A DNA stretch of 64,000 nucleotides from Nageia nagi (taxonomy: Eukaryota; Pinophyta): positions 170,624,001 to 170,688,000 of the forward strand of contig JBITNC010000001.1 in NCBI GenBank assembly GCA_050084985.1. The letters run 5' to 3'. Shown piece after piece: positions 60,505 to 64,000 of this stretch. Position numbers and translations under genes: made by a program. Positions within the stretch are counted from its first letter, which is position 1, and each line of letters opens with the position of its first letter. A model generated the notes under the pieces. It was not told the origin of the DNA. It saw only the letters and a program-made list of their open reading frames with translations, and made no database searches.

Positions 60505-63500
60505 AATTATATTAATATCGATAAATGACCAAAAGCGATTAATAGGACTAAAGGGTATATAAGTATAAAATAGCATGATGGGCTCAATGGCCCTCACTCA
60601 AAGCAAACTATGAAAAGTCTATGAACAATATAAAGGCTAATCCTTAAAAGAAAATAAATAGTCAAACAAAGAAACATAATAAGCAAACATAATCAGAGGG
60701 AGGTATCTCATGATCTTTCTAACTATGCATTCCTAAGTTGATCTGTGTTTACATCAACACTATTGTAGCTAAAGAAGGTCGTGATATGTTGCAACCTCAT
60801 AGAATTAAGGTTACCATGCACCTTTTGTCTGGTACATCAAGTAGGCCGAGGAGAGTCCTCAATCCTTCTCCTACGAACTCCCTCTCATGAGATGACTAGG
60901 AAGAAAGAGGTAATCAAGTGATCACCTGTCAAGTGTTGTGAGTCAGATAATAGACATTTTCTAAGAAGGAAAATCTCTCTGAGATAGAGTGTCAAACAAC
61001 GATGGTCTAAGAATTAAAAGAATGTCAAGATCGAGCTATGGGCATCCCAAAAAAGATAGTTATACCATCTCAAATCTCATAATAGATCAAACATTGAAAG
61101 ATGAAATGATCCTCATTCTCAGGCTCTATCAAGCATAACTAACAAACTCAAAGCTCACATGCCAAATGTTGATCAGTCTTGATCTGAAGCTGATGGGAGC
61201 ACACTCTAAACTAACCCACAAACATCCATAAGCCAAGAGGGAGGTGTATATTGATGTAATTAGGAGGTCAAATCAACTCTCTATCAAGCCTCAAGAAGTA
61301 ATGAGAGTAATGCAATAGCTTGGATGTAAGGGGAAGCTAGGGGAAACCCAAGTACATTAAATATAGGCCCTATAAAGCATGTCTCTAATTGAAGCCAACG
61401 TAACATCTGCATCTCTATATGTATCTCCCTGGGGTATAGGTAACTGGTATGGTGAAAAATTGAATCATTGCAATGCCTCAAATATCGAACCAACACCAAT
61501 GATAACCTTGAGTTGCCAAGTCCATGGATGATGCCAAGGCTCTATAGGAGAGTCGATCATCTCTACCAGTAGAAGAAAAGGTGTAGAGATGATGAAGAAA
61601 AAGGATCATCAATGCAAGGGACTGTATCTATAAAGGTTGGCAATCAAACTTTGATAGCATAATGTGCTACAGAGTAAACCTCTTGCTCTAAATAGAGTGA
61701 GATAGAGTGCCAACAAAGATCCTCTCGATTATGGCCCAATCCGAACTCCTCAAGCTAGGGCCCTAAACCTCAGAATCATATAATACTATGGGAGTACCAA
61801 AGTGTGGAATAATTGGAGCTTGGATGGGATATCTTGGAAATGGAGTTGGACACACTATCTCTCCAGGGAGGAAATTGCTACATATCCTCACCATACTCTG
61901 GGTGGAGCCACCACTAGCATAGATAATCGAAGTCCCATGAAGAGCACCCCTAAGTAGGTGTAAGATCTTGCAGTCTCAATAACCCTACCTCTGTAAGTGA
62001 TTTGAGTCTGATCAATAATGGCCTTCAAGGTGTTGAAGACCACAATTGGTTTTATTGAGATTAACCACTAAGTCTTGTCTAGTGCTAATAGATCAAGGGT
62101 ATCCATCAAACATTGAAGACCCTCTACTGTGTGTGAGAGTAGTACAATATCATCGAAAAAAAGGAGGATGGGAGCATGAGTGTTGTGGAGAATACACTTG
62201 GTATCGATGCCTACAATCTTAAGTATAAGTGACTCCAACTCATCAATATAGAGACTGAAGAGAGTTAGAGAAAGTGGGCAACTCTGCTTCACCCTAATGG
62301 TGCTCTAAATCATGTTAGATAAACCTTCTACAATGCACACCCTCCCTGACATTGACTCGTAAAGAGTCAAGATGGTTGTAAGCCCTAGTTTGAGGATCCT
62401 TAATCATTTAAATCTATCCATGAGTTTGTGATGCAGGATAGTATTAAAAGCCTTCTTGAATCTATAAAATAACTAAAAATTAGGGACTTTTGAAACTTAG
62501 TCTCCTTAATAATCACTCAAATAGTGAGGATGTGGTCGATGGTGCGATGATCTTTGGGGAAACCTTCCTATCCTCCTACTCTAAATCCTCTAACATCTTC
62601 CAACTGATATGTGTAGTCTTCAAGAATGGTGGCATAAAGCTTGGCCATAGTGTGGCTAATCATAATGGTGCAATAATTGCTTAGATCACAAGGGTCACTT
62701 GATTTGTGGATGGGGTGGATAATGTTCAATGTACAAGGGGTGTGGAAGCCAGTGCAAATGATGGTGTTGAAGAGATGGGAGAGGAAGGGGGCAAGATAGA
62801 ACTAGCATGCTTGAGATATTCAAATTGAAGGTTTTTGATGTCAGGCACTTTCCCAAACTAAGCTTAAGGATGGCTTTATGGATGAGGGGAGGGGAAAAAA
62901 AGTCAAAGGAGGAAGGGCGATTGATAACAAGTGAAGGGATGTGGTTGGGATTGATGTGGAACCAAGAGGCATAAATGCTCCAATCTTGTAAAGTGATGTG
63001 GCTAGTGTGATGTGTTCTAGGTGAAAAAGAGCATCAGAGAGATTTAGGATCATTATGGACTATCAAGATGATTTCTTATCATGTTTTGGCCAAGAAGTGG
63101 TGCTTCTTGGTCCTCAAGAGCTAATAATAAGAGCAATGTAGGTACTAGATGACATGAGGGGGATTTACAAAGTTGATGGCCTATTTGAGTTGGTAATGGC
63201 TAGATTTAAATTCCACATTGAACCATTGGTTCATCGAGGAATGAGCAGGATGTCAAGGTGGGGTGGAGGGTGGATGATGTGAAGGTAAATTCACATGATA
63301 GTGGAGTGCAGGGTCTCAAAAAGAAAAAATATTTGATCATCGATGGAGGAGAAAGAGTGCATGTGGGGAAGTTTTTATTTCAGGATAAAATTATACTTGG
63401 GAGCAAGATCCCAATCAAAGTGGATGACTATATAAGGTGTGTGAGGGGTGGGGTGATGGGTTGATAGAGAAGGTCATGGGGAAAATCTATGAGCGAAAGT

Positions 63501-64000
63501 GTCAGGTGGGCATTGTTGGCAAGGGGGAGATAAGGGGATACATGGAAGTTCTGATATAGGGAGACAAGTGAGGGGATAATAAGGATGTAGTCCATAATAT
63601 TCAACCCACCTACTTAAGGAAAACATGTATGATGACAAGAGTGGGGTAATTGAGTAATACCATTCAAAATGATGAGATCATGAGTCTCTCCCAACTCAAG
63701 AAGAGATCATCCATAAACTGACATAGGCATAGTATCATTAGATGCTCATTAGATCTCATCATCCCACTCTAAAGCCCTAAGGTGGAGAGGATCTACTTGC
63801 TAATCAAAATACTATTTCTAAATACTCCTTATCTTGCCATTGAAATTCCTTACCAAGATGATATCCCCCTGCACTACATATCTAGAGATCTTGAGGAAGA
63901 GGTCCAAGAATGGAGACTCATCATCTCCATGGATGGTATAACATTAGATCACTAGAGGAAAATAACAACCTACTATGTAGAGTCTCCTAAGAGGTGATGG
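60505..64000 (-). mobile_element. LINE (non-LTR retrotransposon), 5' end beyond the window
   Basis: Minus-strand RT and C-terminal zinc-binding motifs are followed by a tail ending near 60505 in an AT-rich stretch (minus strand TATCGATATTAATATAATTT). It sits inside the integrase/RT interval of the plus-strand copia element. No target duplication or clean poly-A was identified; the left boundary is approximate. Confidence 0.75.
61060..63460 (-). pseudogene. LINE reverse transcriptase and zf-RVT-like domain, decayed
   Basis: Order on the minus strand: FKKAFNTILHHKLMDRFK at about 62460-62405 (motif A, canonical DF.KAFD; both Asp positions changed, the second to Asn). KQSCPLSLTLFSLYIDELES follows at about 62290-62230 (canonical QG(C/D)PLSP.LF...ID.L). 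LLFFDDIVLL at about 62165-62140 is motif C (canonical Y/FADD, here FDD). SYTYLGVLF lies at about 61930 (canonical YLG). CLIEPENEDHFIFQC at about 61135-61090 is the RNase-H-distal zinc-binding motif (canonical C..C....E...H..F.C). Stops and shifts throughout; inactive. Sequence right of 62500 is the N-terminal RT/endonuclease side, not individually resolvable. Confidence 0.78.

Larger units (their letters stand above)
54920..60505 (+). mobile_element. Copia element, 5' part, interrupted by a LINE
   Basis: 5' LTR 54920-55452, initiator-Met-type PBS 55455-55467, an unusually long leader to 58330, then gag, protease and integrase remnants ending near 60505 where a LINE begins. RT, RNase H and the 3' LTR would lie right of the LINE, beyond the window. 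Confidence 0.85.

Overview
This window looks like intergenic nuclear DNA from a large plant genome. It is AT-rich and built almost entirely from decayed, nested retrotransposons. It also holds about 5.4 kb of degenerate telomere-like (TTTAGGG-type) repeat, several microsatellites and no intact cellular gene. A gymnosperm or similarly TE-bloated plant would fit, but that is inference from the texture: Ty3 and copia protein remnants, TTTAGGG arrays, and stops that look like Gln codons hit by C-to-T change. I found no rRNA gene, no intact tRNA gene, no CRISPR and nothing bacterial.

Layout. 1-2997 (minus): remnant of a Ty3/gypsy element cut by the window edge (gag, protease region, an RNase H, then the segment that normally precedes RT). 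5003-10879 plus 22994-24242 (minus): an older Ty3/gypsy element, E2, with gag, protease and a pre-RT linker; its LTR is split by a younger relative. 11220-22988 (minus): that relative, E3, is structurally complete. It has two 848-bp LTRs, a CTATT target duplication, PBS and PPT, but codes only for a long gag-like frame and a protease, followed by about 4.9 kb of repeat-bearing non-coding DNA. 24243-25547 and 33847-34333 (plus): two halves of an old unidentified coding sequence. They are separated by a copia-type non-autonomous element, E4 (25548-33841, minus), with PBS, PPT, LTRs and near-matching target duplications.

34865-42508: degenerate TTTAGGG-like arrays with a 3.6-kb second copy of E4 interior embedded in them and flanked by a 650-bp direct repeat. 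43190-48540: copia LTR remnants, including a copia element (45364-48317) with an RNase H remnant that split a tRNA-derived SINE-like sequence. 48776-50175: a third telomere-like array. 51780-53540 (minus): the 3' end of another LTR element with an unidentified acidic reading frame. 54920-60505 (plus): a copia element with LTR, PBS, an unusual 2.9-kb leader, gag, protease and integrase. 60505-64000 (minus): a LINE inserted in that copia element.

How it fits together: nothing here is likely to act as a gene network. The most informative content is the order of nested events (E2, then E3; plus-strand coding sequence, then E4; SINE, then copia; copia, then LINE), the non-coding repeats carried inside non-autonomous elements, and the duplication that put E4 interior inside the telomere-like array.
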